From positions 14,881,001 to 14,945,000 of the forward strand of contig NC_056421.1 of the NCBI RefSeq assembly GCF_905147365.1: a stretch of DNA of 64,000 nt, read 5' to 3'. Positions within the stretch are counted from its first letter, which is position 1. The number at the start of each line of letters is the position of its first letter. The notes under the pieces are model-generated. The model was given only the letters and a program-made list of their open reading frames with translations. It did not search any database and was not told the DNA's origin. This stretch comes from Aricia agestis. Lineage: Eukaryota; Arthropoda; Insecta; Lepidoptera; Lycaenidae. The position numbers and the translations under genes were made by a program. Shown one piece after another: positions 32,736 through 43,935 of the stretch.

Positions 32736-33896
32736 TGTCAAAGTTGGCCTTTATCCGGATCATGCATAAAAATTGAATTAAAAACCGGCCAAGTGCGAGT
32801 TGAAGGGTTCCGCAGCAGCAATAAGGTTTATTTTTATGAAATTAAAAGGTTTCTGATTTAATTTTTTATTTCAGTTGATTTAATGAAAGTTAATTTAAGG
32901 TTTACAATTCTTGAGGTATAAAAAAACTACTTGCTAGATTTCATTCAAACCAATTTTCGTTGGTAGTTTTTATAGTAATGTATATCATATTTTTTTTTAG
33001 ATTTATCATCCCCCGTACTTGCACATTTTACCACTTTGGAAGAGTCTCTCTCGCAAACTATTCAGGTTAGAAAAAAATGATATAAGAAACCTTAATATGA
33101 TTTTTGAAGACCTATCCATAGATACCCCACACGCATAGGTTAGATTTTTTTTTTGTTTCAGTTGTACCTATGGGGACCCCTAAAATATTTTTTTCCGTTT
33201 TTGTATCAAAATTTTAATGCGGTTTACAGACTACATCTGCTTACCAAGTTTTAATGGTATTTAAGCTCTTATAGTTTCGGAGAAAAGTGGTCTGTCTGTC
33301 TGTCCGTCCGACAGACAGACAGACGTCAGACAGACATGACGAATCTATAAGGGTTCCGTTTTTTGCCATTTGGCTACGGAACCCTAAAAATAACTAATCA
33401 AGTAACATAAATTTTGTTTATACCAATTAATACAATTGAATAAGCACTTGATACTATACTTTTTCAATTTGGTTTACCAACTGTGATCAAGTAGGAAGAT
33501 ATTAATGTATTTATTAATGTTATTTTCGCAATTATAACGAATTTAAAAAAGTTGTAAGCGATAGTAGAGACCTTTAGTGACAACCCTAGGTACAAAAAAT
33601 CCGGATATAAATTAAATTGGATATAACTTCTGATTCAGACGTTATTATGTTGTGATTTTTAATAATATTGATAAAAATAATATTGATAAAGGATTACTCA
33701 CACTATCTGAAAAACTAAAATTAATAAATACATTATAAAAAATATCTCCCTACTTGATCACAGTTGGTTAACCAAATTTGGAGAAAAAGTATAGTATTAA
33801 GTGCTTATTCAATTGGTATAAACAAAATAATGTTACTTGATTAATTTTTTTCAATCAAATTTTTATGCAAGTTTATGACCCGGATAAAGGCCATAT
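32736..33896. mobile_element. long-inverted-repeat MITE in the Akt intron, interrupted by an interspersed repeat
   Basis: Left end ggcctttatccggatcatgc (about 32741) pairs with the right end ccggataaaggcc (about 33892). The left arm resumes after the insertion (33390-33500: aatcaagtaacataaatttt ... ccaactgtgatcaagtagg) and pairs with 33735-33850. Arms total about 150 bp. No ORF. Confidence 0.75.
32776..33388 (+). mobile_element. lepidopteran interspersed repeat ('ccaagtgcgagt' type), copy 3
   Basis: Starts aaaaccggccaagtgcgagt, with a gtctgtctgtctgtccgtcc / gacagacagacagacg tract near 33290-33330, and ends ggctacggaaccctaaaaa. It is inserted in the left arm of the MITE 32736-33896. Confidence 0.7.
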
Positions 33897-33994
33897 ATAT
33901 GGGATGGGATAGCTATGAATTATAGTATTTTGAAAGAAAAACGCGGAGAGACAAAATTGAGGTTTTTATCACACTGTGCTGTGCAGGTACTCAC

Positions 33995-34157
33995 GATACG
34001 GCGAGGGTCGCGGAAGCTCTTGCCGAGCTGCGCCATGTCGTTGTCGTCCGTAGCGGAGAACGGGCCCCCCTCCCCGCCCGACCCGCCGCCCCCCACGCCG
34101 CCCTCCCCGCCGCTCAGCCGCGACGACACCTGGCGGATGGCGTCCACCCACTCGCCG
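33995..34157 (-). CDS. Akt: Akt / protein kinase B, coding exon 2 (end of PH domain and Gly-rich linker)
   Basis: Follows a 14.3-kb intron. Begins with C of a split Arg codon, giving EKER-GEWVDAIRQVSSRL, the C-terminal helix of the PH domain (human: REEWTTAIQTVADGL). Residues of about 115-130 form a glycine/serine-rich low-complexity run (SGGEGGVGGGGSGGEGG), then a short acidic and basic linker ending FRDPRRI. The acceptor is ttacag above 34157 and the donor is GTGAGTACC below 33995. The 163 bp close the reading frame exactly (293 + 163 = 152 codons). The Gly-rich run is longer than I know from human or fly Akt; this linker is poorly conserved in the family, so its function is unknown. Confidence 0.9.
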
Positions 34158-34294
34158 CTGTAACACAGTCGAAGCATGCTCGTTATTCGATGCTCGTATT
34201 TAAAACAAGCTGACTCGACGCTTCCGTTTAAATATTATCATGGCAGAAACCGTAGACTGGTGATGCGTGCCATGTTGCAGTCAGCACGTGACAA

Positions 34295-34453
34295 ACTGCG
34301 GCACTCAGAAATGAATATAAATTACTTAACTGTTTAGTCTTAACGTCTTAACTGTTAGATTTTAAGATTTTGACATAAGGCCCATATTACTTACATTATC
34401 TATTAAACTCTACAAAAGGTTAAATTAAAGTTTAGTCTCTGAGTGCGGCCGAA
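34295..34453. mobile_element. small MITE in Akt intron 1
   Basis: Inverted ends tgcggcactcagaaa and tctctgagtgcggcc, with inner pairing attacttaactgtttagtct-type sequence. About 160 bp, no ORF. Confidence 0.55.
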
Positions 34454-34513
34454 TGTGTAGTTTTATTGAAGCGACATAGTCAACGATGACTAAGCTCCCT
34501 AAATAATGTTAGT

Positions 34514-34827
34514 CTATGGGGCCAACCCACACACCACAACTACACGACAACCACACCACGTGATCGGGCGCATATTTCGTATTGTAAATGAACTGAACCA
34601 TTCGCACGTACCACGTTTTGCAGTCGTTGTCGACAACTTGTGTGATACCGACCACATCGCAACCACTGGCGACAACGCAACCACGTTGGCATTTTGTCGG
34701 TAGTCGGTACCACAACGCAACTACAAAAAGCTGCAGCGAGCATTCACACGTAACCACTGCTTGATGACATTTTGTCGTTGCGATGTGGTGACTGGTGTGG
34801 TTGTGGTACGTGTGAGTTGGCCCATAA
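34514..34827. mobile_element. MITE with tatggg(g)ccaac ends
   Basis: Left tatggggccaacccacacac and right gtgtgagttggcccata are inverted; arms rich in accacaac / gttgtggt. About 315 bp. Overlapping open frames on the minus strand are low-complexity. Confidence 0.65.
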
Positions 34828-34829
34828 GG

Positions 34830-36250
34830 CATTCATAATATGGGACATATAGCCTGAATTAGAAAGTAAAATAAATAAATAACTTTTTAATTAATTAATT
34901 TAATACTGATGTAAAAGAATTTTACCATCATGGGGGAAAACTAATCAAGTTTACTTCCTGTACGAAGTTAGATTATATATTTATATACAACCCGTGGAGA
35001 CACTGGGGCAAGCTGGGGCGCTTGCCCCACCCTGGCTCTGACCTATAAGGCGCCTTTTTTTTTCAACTACAATCATAATATCTGTAATAAAATTTACTCG
35101 CGCATCGCGGCGGTCTTTTGAAAGCGAGCAGTATTACCGTAGAATAAGTATTACATTTTATTAATTCGTTAATTAATGTACATTAAAGTAAAATTAATTT
35201 GTGTTTAATCGTTTATTTTCTGTACCTGAAACAGATTCACAAATTGGCATAGGCGCAGAGCTGAAACAGCTCAAGTTAAAAGGCTGGCTAAGCCCATGGC
35301 AGACATAATAGATTTTCAACTGTTATGCTTTATTCAAACCTACGCGACCAGGCGACTGCGAAGCGGTCACTGATCTCCATTATACAAGTACGCTATATGT
35401 ATGATACCCACTTTTTTTTTGTGCCATTTGAAGTGGAATCAGCGCCCCCATTATTAGGACAGAGAACTAAATTTGACGTAACCATTGGTAACCATGTATT
35501 TATTTTAATTCTCTATGGCTTAATCGTTCGAATTGTTTTCGTGTTTTTAAAGTGTTTTAAAAGGTTTTACGCGATTAAGTAATATATATAATATATATAA
35601 AAGTGGTGGTAGTTCATAGTTAAACTATGAAAGGGTGTATGTTATGTAAAACACGGTACAAAAAGGGATGTGGGGTTACATTTCACAAGTGATTTTAACA
35701 GCTCATTTCTACGATATTAAACTTTTATTGATAATATAGGTACTTAAAAATGTGGCACTAATCTTATTACACCGCATTCACCACATATTTACCTTTGTTT
35801 TACCGATTTTTGATAAACAATAAAATTCAATAGTGCTGCAGTTTTCTGTCGATAAAACTTATCGATATCTATAATAATTGTATTGAAATCTCCGATAACC
35901 GATTTTTAATATCAAATACATATTATGCTCTTAAAATAATTGTCAGGTTTCCGTCTGACGAAGGAAGACTGGAATTATGGTTGAAAAAAATTAAAAAGCC
36001 TGGTTGGCATCCGAAAATTGCTACTACCGCTTGCCGTTACTATTTGAAGTGTATAAACGTTCTCTGTGAAAATACAAGGCGCAAAACTACCATTTGATCG
36101 TGATTATGTTTGGAAAATTTATTTCAGCGTCTACTCTTTCTTGACAGACTCTAACTGTGTAACGGTAACTAATAAAATATAATGTTAAAGTATCGCACAT
36201 ATATTTTTATTATTTATAAATACCTTACCTACTCCACCCCAATAAAAAAA
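34830..36250. other. Akt intron 1, no gene seen
   Basis: AT-rich intron DNA with remnants such as ggggcgcttgccccaccctg near 35012. No conserved peptide recognised. Confidence 0.5.
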
Positions 36251-36256
36251 TGTATT

Positions 36257-36408
36257 CAAACGTTCCATATTTATTTATGGATCGCATTATCTAATTAGTA
36301 AATTTCCCTCGCACTTCTGCAATCAGCGCCAAAATGCCGAAAATCAAATGAGATAAAGTAAATCGATAAAAATTGGCTTGCTAGATCCATAAATAAATAG
36401 GGAACTTT
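36257..36408. mobile_element. small inverted-repeat element
   Basis: cgttccatatttatttatgg at left and ccataaataaatagggaac at right are inverted, 150 bp apart. No ORF. Confidence 0.5.
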
Positions 36409-36417
36409 TATATTATT

Positions 36418-36683
36418 ACCAGACTTTCCGCGCGGCTTCTCCCACGTAAATATCTAATTACACAGACATATTGGTCCAAAAAAAATAGCCTATATAATCC
36501 TTCACGTTATACATTCCCCCGCTTTTTCCATATATTCCTCTATTTCTTAGCTCCTATTAGTCTCAGCGTGATAAAATATATAAAATGGGCTGTCTAACAC
36601 TGAAATAATTGTTCAAATTGGACCAGCAGTTCCTGAGATTAGAGCGTTCGAACAAACAAACTCTTCCGCTTTATAATATAATA
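36418..36683 (-). mobile_element. Helitron-like repeat (same family as 1905-2436), minus strand
   Basis: The minus strand reads tcatattatattataaagcg, then gcgttcta..ctcaggaactgc, ttcagtgttagacagcccat and cgctgagactaataggagct. The CTAG end is missing. Confidence 0.55.
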
Positions 36684-36814
36684 TGATGAGATTAGTTAGG
36701 GTCTAATCACACAGAACACTTATTCAGCTTTGTTCAACTTTAATACGATACACTGTAGCACTACTTTAATAATATTAGAAATGAAATTAGAAAATACAAT
36801 ACAACAAAGTTTTC

Positions 36815-37060
36815 GTTATACGAGATTTATACTCGCGCCTCGTGGCTCGGCTCGCGGCGCGTCTCGCAGCTCGCGTCGAAGCGCGAGTGTAAACACAAAG
36901 CTCGCGTCCCCCTCGAGCTCCTTTGGAAATCGCTCCCGACGCGAGCCGCGCCGCGGCCCGCGAGACGAGCCGCGAGCTCGAGTTTACAGTTTACACTCAG
37001 GGCTCGCAGCGCGTCTCGCGGCTCGCCTCGTGGCTCGCGCGCGAGTGTAAATCGAGTGTT
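36815..37060. mobile_element. GC-rich foldback element
   Basis: Left tttatactcgcgcctcgtgg and right ccacgag...cgcgagtgtaaa-type end are inverted and both followed by ctcgcg-rich arms (gctcgcggcgcgtctcgcag). It is compositionally like the 28303 and 49311 elements (arms of CTCGC words, gagtgta near the ends) but not the same sequence. Confidence 0.65.
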
Positions 37061-37540
37061 AGAAGCTTATCTTCAGTTTTGTTTTTAGTTTTTCGTAGTG
37101 CTAACTGCTAAAAATAAATGGATTATAGATAGGTACTGCTACTTCACGTTATCTACGTATGAAATCGTTGTTATTTTATTACGCCTATCTAAATTACGGA
37201 GAGGAAGTCTGTAATCTTTAATACAAATATGTAGCGTTTGTATTATTCAATTTAATATTTTTGTCCTAATGGTCGACATTATCTGAATCTGGAAACATTT
37301 CATCGATAATAGAAAAGACAGTTGTACATCACTAGTATTAGTTCCAAATACTCCCACTACTGCTATCAGCGCCAATTGGGCGACATGATAGCGACTGGGT
37401 GAATCAACTTAAAATGTTATTTTAGGCCAAAAATTGTGTTTTTTAAAAAAACCCTTAAATATTGCTCTGAATGTTTCTGGTGTTAAAAGACACCGAAATA
37501 GAATTCCCTTTCTGTAAGAGTCACTCCCCACAATCCATTA

Positions 37541-38515
37541 TCAATAGCCAGCTTCTTCGATACTTGGACGGCCAGGGATTACTAAGCGACAAACAATACG
37601 GGTTCCGTTAGGGTCGCTCGGCTGGTGATCACTTGGCATACCTGACTCATCGTTGGGCTCAGGCAATTGAGTCGAAGGGAGAGGCATTGGTTGTTAGTTT
37701 GGACATTGCGAAGGCCTTTGATCGGGTTTGGCTTAAAGCGCTGCTATCAAAGCTTCCATCATACGGGCTGCCCGAGAAATTATGTGAGTCACTAGTTTCT
37801 TAGCAGACAGAAGCATAAAGGTCGTAGTTGACGACCAAGACGAATTCATTGTAGAAGGTCTCTGAATGGGGTAGACGTAACTTGGTCCAATTCAACCCCG
37901 CCAAGACACAAGTCTGCGCGTTCACCACTAAAAAGTCACCAATGGTCGTATATCCTCGTTTCGAGGGCACATCTTTAACCATCTCCCCTAGCATTGAGAT
38001 ACTTGGCGTCAACATATCGAGCGAAGTCCAGTTCCGATATCATCTAGAGGGTAAGGCCAAATTAGCCTCGAGGAAGCTTGGTGTTCTTAACAGAGCGAGA
38101 GAGTACTTCAGTCCGGAACATCGCCTACAACTCTACAAGGCGCAGGTTCGGCCTCATATGGAATATTGTTCTCATCTCTGGGCAGGGGCGCCAAAATACC
38201 AACTGCTCCCTCTGGATCGTATCCAACGAAGGGCCGCTCGAATTGTCGACTGCCATAGTGTTTCAAACAGCTTGGACCCCTTGGAATTACGCCGAGATGT
38301 AGCTTCACTCTGCATCCTCTATCGGTTGTATCACGGGGAGTGCTCTGAGGAATTGTTCGGAATCATACCACCTGCAACTTTTCGCTATCGTCCCACGCGA
38401 AAAACATACCATCCTCATCACCTTGATGAGTGGCAGTCTTCCACAGTGTGTTTTTCGCGTAACTTTCTGCCGCGCACTGTAGAACTCTGGAACGAACTGT
38501 CACCAGCAGTATTTT
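37541..38515 (+). pseudogene. jockey-clade LINE reverse transcriptase, decayed 3' fragment
   Basis: First part (37541-37860) reads QLLRYLDGQGLLSDKQYGFR, then a stop codon (TAG 37609-37611), then VVSLDIAKAFDRVWLKALLS (RT motif with the first catalytic Asp), a frameshift near 37795 and further stops. The block with the FADD active site is deleted near 37865. The open frame 37882-38613 then encodes the thumb and C-terminal region (FNPAKTQVCAFTTKKS, LGVNIS, VRPHMEYCSHLWAGAPKYQL, LDRIQRRAARIV), typical of jockey-like RTs. Homology ends near 38515. Dead element in the sense orientation of the plus strand, antisense to Akt, in Akt intron 1. Confidence 0.9.
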
Positions 38516-38609
38516 TTATTATATATTTATTATCAGTCAATGCGATGCGACCCGCCCCGTCACGCGCCGACAAAGTGAGCGCGAACCTTTGTGCGGCAGC
38601 CGAGTGCCG

Positions 38610-38627
38610 TTAGGTTAGGTTAGGTTA
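38610..38627 (+). repeat. short interstitial TTAGG array
   Basis: ttaggttaggttaggtta, 3.6 copies of TTAGG, the insect telomere repeat. It lies about 95 bp after the 3' end of the jockey-type fragment and at the end of a GC-rich repeat (gcgcgaacctttgtgcggca). Confidence 0.8.
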
Positions 38628-38956
38628 CATACCCATACTACGTGACCCATTTAGGGGGGGAGAGGGGTCTTCAAAATACTACGCTCGGTCACAAGAGGGG
38701 GGGAGGGGGTCTAGAGTTTTGTCACGTAGTCAATTTTGCCGAGACAAAACGTCATACGATTTTTTTTCTCGCCATTTAATACTTGACACTGGCATATATT
38801 TTTTATGGTTATTTAAAGCCAACATTTTGAAGTTTGGTGAAGCTGTCAAGCTTGGTGATCATTTACTTTATTTGGTGTTCGATTGCCATTTAAACTACAG
38901 TCGTGACTAAAATAGCAAGTATATGTATGTACCATCAAGGAAATTGATTCCTACTT

Positions 38957-39900
38957 TTTTTTTTGCTGAAGGCAGGTCAAGTAGCCCTGATGTCACTGCG
39001 ACCCTTGAGGATCTATTGTGACTCCTTCGCATTAAGAGTACCGTCCCCAACCCAATGCTGCTCATAAATTGAACGATGTGGTTGGGATTGGTGCCACGAA
39101 TTTCCTCGGTGGATGTGTATTCGTAGCAACCAAGGTGTCTGTTCCTGCTCTGTAGTAGAGAAGGGCAGTCAAGGAGAAGGTGTATAGGTGTTTCATCCTC
39201 CTCCTCGCAGAATCTGCAAGTCATTGAGCTACTAACACCTATGTTAAGGTGCTTATTGAGCTTGCAGTGCCCAGTTAGGCTTCTGGTAAGGATTCTTAAT
39301 TGATTCCTTCCCATGGTGAGCACTATTCCTGACAGTTTCTTGTTGAAGCCAGAAATTAGTGCCTTAGAGTGTTCAAGGCCAGGGGTCTCAACCCATTGCT
39401 TCCTGCTCAGTTTACGAACCCATTCCTCGAGCACTTGCTTTGTGGTACTGGGAGATATTCCACACACTAGTTCTGGGCCATATATGAGACACTCAGCCCC
39501 AAGCCTAGCCAGTTCGTCCACGGTTTCGTTACCGGGGAAGTTACTGTGGCCCGGGACCCATACTAGGCGTATTTTGTTGTCCTTTCCTAGCATGTTCAAC
39601 GTCTCAATGCATTCCAGAACTAATTTTGACGAAACTTCTGCAGCAGTCAGTGCTTTAAGTGCAGCTTGACTATCAGAGAAGATAAAAATATTTTTGTTAA
39701 CTAGTGCCATCTCTAGGCTTTCTAGTAAGCAACCGATGATTGCGAAGACCTCAGCCTGAAACACGGTCGCAAACTCCCCTAAACTGGCATGTTTGCCTCT
39801 TGGGGGCCTGCCTCCGTAGAATCCGGCTCCCGCACGGTTGTCTTTCCTTGATCCATCCGTGAACCAAACTATATCGCTAGGGCGAACATCAATTGGGATT
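38957..39900 (-). pseudogene. 5'-truncated LINE with RNase H domain (ORF2 C-terminal part)
   Basis: Minus-strand insertion with a 13-bp target duplication TTGATTCCTACTT (38944-38956 and 39901-39913) and a poly(A) tail seen as a T run at the left. The open frame carries a type-I RNase H with the acidic residues visible: FTDGS, FQAEVFAII, FSDSQAALKAL and VWVPGHSNFPGNETVDELA. It ends with a CCHC-like region (CRFCEEEDETPIHLLLDC). In R1/I/LOA-type LINEs this domain follows the RT and removes RNA from the hybrid. RT and endonuclease are absent through 5' truncation. The frame has no stop of its own before the tail and reads through it into flanking DNA (to 38907). No frameshift is seen, so the copy is young. 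Confidence 0.88.
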
Positions 39901-40359
39901 TTGATTCCTACTTAGTTGACAGACCAACGTCATGTAGTCGGATCATGTCAATTCAATCTTAATTGTGACCTGTCGGTTGGGTTTCACTTTAAATGCGACC
40001 AAATTACTTCGGTCCGCCATCTGCCTAGAAATTAATTTATTTGATTGTTCTATTGTAATTTTAGACTATTATTATATTATATGTATATTATACATAAATC
40101 TAAGTGATAATACTTTAGGGTGTGTATGTGTTCCTTACATAGAGTTCACTGTGAAAGTAGCAGCGCTGAAAGACCAATTTTTTTCACTTTTATATAATAT
40201 AATAATAATATCTATGGACGCTTCACACCACGTCAGTCTGGCCCCGTGCTAAGTACCTAAAGGACTTGTGTTACAGGTACCAGACAACGGAAATATATTT
40301 AATACTTTTATACCATACATATATTTAAGATTTTTATTATATCATACACATATTTAATA

Positions 40360-40473
40360 GGTACACATCCAGACCCGGGAACATTGAAAACTTTTTGTTC
40401 CGTCGGCGGGATTCGAACCCGCGACCCCCGGCTTGAGCTACCAACGCGCTCACCACTGAGCCACAGAGGTCGT
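40360..40473 (-). mobile_element. tRNA-derived SINE with intact box A and box B
   Basis: The minus strand reads a tRNA-like head: box A tggctcagtgg (40463-40453), box B ggttcgaatcc (40419-40409), then cgccgacggaacaaaaagtt and ttcaatgttcccgggtctgg. It is the parental type of the SINE piece inside modules B at 13305, 23590 and 46915. It lacks a proper acceptor stem, so not a tRNA gene. Confidence 0.8.
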
Positions 40474-41120
40474 CAATATGGAGAAACTCATTACACTTGG
40501 GCGCTTGCCCATACAAAAGTGAACAAATTTTTGCTCATTCAGCACTGCGATTTTCACAGCAAGCTCACTATAAGGAACATGTATATAACATATAACATGA
40601 TCTCGCATACGGCACCCTAGTGGTACTTGTCACTGATCCCAAGACCTAATGTCGTAGGGCTAGGGTGCCGCCTGCTAATCAATCAAGGTTAAAATCTCAA
40701 CTACTTATAATTAAACTTAAATACATTTTACATTTTATATATGTGGTAAATGATGTGGATATCACAATTACTTATATGTATAGAGTAAGACTGTGTGTAA
40801 ACGTATCTTATATTGTGATATTGTTTTTTTACCCTAATAAACAATAAAAAAAAAAAAAAAAAATGTACACATTTCAAAGTATTAACACTTAGTTTCGTTA
40901 CACCTTGTATAGTATATCTTAAATATTGGTGTCAAGTGTCAACTCAAGTATTTGTTTTTGGCAAACTATTGGATATCAAAGTGTTATTTGGTGATCGTTA
41001 TTTTTATTCCCATATTTAATTAAGTAGCAATAATTATTATAAACATGCAGATAGTATTTTGCAATAATTAACTTAATAAACACAAATATGAGTAAAATTA
41101 TTTTCATTTGCTATCTACTC
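40474..41120. other. Akt intron 1, repeat remnants
   Basis: An inverted pair cggcaccctag / ctagggtgccg near 40610-40670 and a poly(A) run at 40843-40862. No gene. Confidence 0.5.
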
Positions 41121-42867
41121 TTGCTACTTACAAAATGATTAAAAATTATTCTTGACAATACCACGTGAACAATTGAAAGGGGGGGGTGGTATTGGCATGG
41201 TCATAGAAATAGGTGTTGCCAGTTATTTAATATAAAAAAGAGTTTTTAATTTCTTGTTCGTTAATATGTTTGAAATAATATAATGTAATTATTTTTCTAG
41301 TTATATACTTGGATAATCTTGCTGAAAAAACAAGCCATATTTAAAATGAGGATGTCTTTTGACAAATCGAATTCTCTGAGATCTAGTAACCCTGACGTCA
41401 ATACCTGTCAGCGTTAGCGCTCTCCATTGGCTATTGAAACCACATATGACGTAAAATAGGATCAATGAAATATGATAATGTAATGCGCAGATATGATCAA
41501 ATGATCATATATATTGGATCCTATATATGATCATAGAAATGATCCAATATAAATGATAATGTAATACCCATAGACAGATACACACAGTGTTGCCACTTGC
41601 CACCTTAGCACAGCACTTCACAGCAGGTACTGCAGGCAGTCTGTTCCCCAGAGCCTATATTTTCAATCAAATATTTTCAATCCACATCGTTCTGTTTTTG
41701 GCACAATATGTAACAATGCGCGCATCAAAATTACAATCTAGTGAATCTAATAGCAAGTAACTCGAAAGGCCATAGTATTACAACATTAAGAGCTCTCCTG
41801 ACTCTAAAAATCAAACATCGTCCTTCTCTCTTCACACTCACGCCCGTCTTTCATATGCCAGGTGAAAAAGGACGGCGCGGAATCATCGCCGAGTTAGTTT
41901 TACTTGAATAAAAGACGAACTATAATGATTATGAAAAAAGTGTTTTGAGCTTTAGGTTTTATCAATACCTTTTTAGATATTAAAAAAATATTGCTACTTA
42001 CAAAATGATTAAAAATTATTCTTGACAATACCACGTGAACAATTGAAAGGGGGGGGGGGGGGGTGGTATTGGCATGGTCATAGAAATAGGTGTTGCCAGT
42101 TATTTAATATAAAAAAGAGTTTTTAATTTCTTGTTCGTTAATATGTTTGAAATAATATAATGTAATTATTTTTCTAGTTATATACTTGGATAATCTTGCT
42201 GAAAAAACAAGCCATATTTAAAATGAGGATGTCTTTTGACAAATCGAATTCTCTGAGATCTAGTAACCCTGACGTCAATACCTGTCAGCGTTAGCGCTCT
42301 CCATTGGCTATTGAAACCACATATGACGTAAAATAGGATCAATGAAATATGATAATGTAATGCGCAGATATGATCAAATGATCATATATATTGGATCCTA
42401 TATATGATCATAGAAATGATCCAATATAAATGATAATGTAATACCCATAGACAGATACACACAGTGTTGCCACTTGCCACCTTAGCACAGCACTTCACAG
42501 CAGGTACTGCAGGCAGTCTGTTCCCCAGAGCCTATATTTTCAATCAAATATTTTCAATCCACATCGTTCTGTTTTTGGCACAATATGTAACAATGCGCGC
42601 ATCAAAATTACAATCTAGTGAATCTAATAGCAAGTAACTCGAAAGGCCATAGTATTACAACATTAAGAGCTCTCCTGACTCTAAAAATCAAACATCGTCC
42701 TTCTCTCTTCACACTCACGCCCGTCTTTCATATGCCAGGTGAAAAAGGACGGCGCGGAATCATCGCCGAGTTAGTTTTACTTGAATAAAAGACGAACTAT
42801 AATGATTATGAAAAAAGTGTTTTGAGCTTTAGGTTTTATCAATACCTTTTTAGATATTAAAAAATAT
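41121..42867 (+). repeat. 0.87-kb tandem duplication
   Basis: Two head-to-tail units, 41121-41990 and 41991-42867. Differences found by eye: a G run (8 versus 15 G) and the unit ends. Each unit contains a palindromic patch (gatcaaatgatcatatatat ... atatatgatcat, about 41495-41550) and the left part of a TTAAGAGC-ended element. The junction falls in attaaaaaatatt, shared by both unit ends. Confidence 0.92.
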
Positions 42868-43096
42868 TAAAGAAAAGACAGTAAACTTCGAAGATCCAAG
42901 CAAAAATGTGTCTAAAACAAGGTTTTTTGTAAAAAAGAAACTATTGAGCATTTTTTGAGTAATCGTGTTTTCGTCTTGCATTTAATCTTTATGAACTGAA
43001 GTTACTTGTGTCAAAAAATCAGTTTTCTAGACCTGACAGATTTTGAGATCTAGGTTAAAGTATGTAGTCAAGTTAGGGTCATATGCGCTCTTAAAA
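42664..43096. mobile_element. TTAAGAGC-ended element, full copy
   Basis: Matches 9408-9846 along its length (cgcccgtctttcatatgcc, aacttcgaagatccaagcaa, gattttgagatctaggttaa, end catatgcgctcttaa). A copy cut off at 41990 by the tandem duplication starts at 41787. Confidence 0.6.
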
Positions 43097-43786
43097 ACAA
43101 GAACAGCCTGTATAACACTTTTGCAGCTGAAAGATGCGTCAAGCGGGGCGTTTAGCATTGAAATGTAGGGAAAGATACATTGCATTACCTGTTGTGTGTG
43201 TGATACATTAATATAAGTAATGTAAAGATTAGATCCCGGGATGTAATGTACATTAATATACATTTCGCTCTGTCTGCGACGAGCTTTATGTATAAAAAAT
43301 ATTGCAGATGTAATAAAAATGTATTGAGTTTGGTGCAAATGTCCACAACCAATAACACTTACGTAATGGTCTGCTGCTAAATACGGAATAATTATAACTG
43401 GACCGCAACCAAAAATATCCTGTTAGTAAAAAGTTATGACGGAATGAAAAAGTTTTCTACAATTTTATTCCATTAAATAGTATTAATAATTGCACTTTTT
43501 AACTGCTCAATTTATGTTATGGCGCTTGGCATTTCCTACTAGGTTTTCACTGAAATAGATGAATATCAATATTATCAATATTTTCACTCAAAAAATATTT
43601 TTTCACAATATGGTCATAACTTTTACTGACAGCTTATTTTTAATTTGTCTCTTAATGAAAGTTAGTCTATATTTATATGGACAATAAGTCAATATGGGTC
43701 TTGTTAGTGGTGGAATTTGGAAATTTGGACCACTATATTCATTCTCCTTTAGGAATGTTTCGTTAGCTCATAACCTGATTTCGTGG

Positions 43787-43935
43787 TCAAACTCAAACTC
43801 AATTTTTTTTATTCACAATAAATTTTTGCAAATGTTCTCTGAAAGTCTACATGATGCCTGCCACCGGTTCGGGAACTAACCCGGCAAGAAGAACCGACGT
43901 AAGAAACTCGCACAGGGTCCACTTTTTTACCAAAA
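43787..43935 (+). mobile_element. short interspersed repeat with ttattcacaataaatttttg
   Basis: Contains aaactcaaactcaatttttt, tctacatgatgcctgccacc and ggcaagaagaaccgacgtaa. A diverged shorter copy is at 45608-45700. Known only to me as a common lepidopteran repeat; class unknown. Confidence 0.5.

Noticed and set aside
34509..34832. Overlapping minus-strand frames of 67-107 codons
   Set aside because: Accaca/tgtggt-rich MITE sequence read in three frames; no coding evidence.
37882..38613. 243-codon frame as a functional gene
   Set aside because: It is the C-terminal end of a jockey-type RT whose upstream part has stops, a frameshift and a deleted catalytic block.
40395..40473. tRNA gene on the minus strand
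   Set aside because: Box A and box B are present, but the acceptor stem is not and a SINE tail follows; related fragments recur elsewhere in the window.
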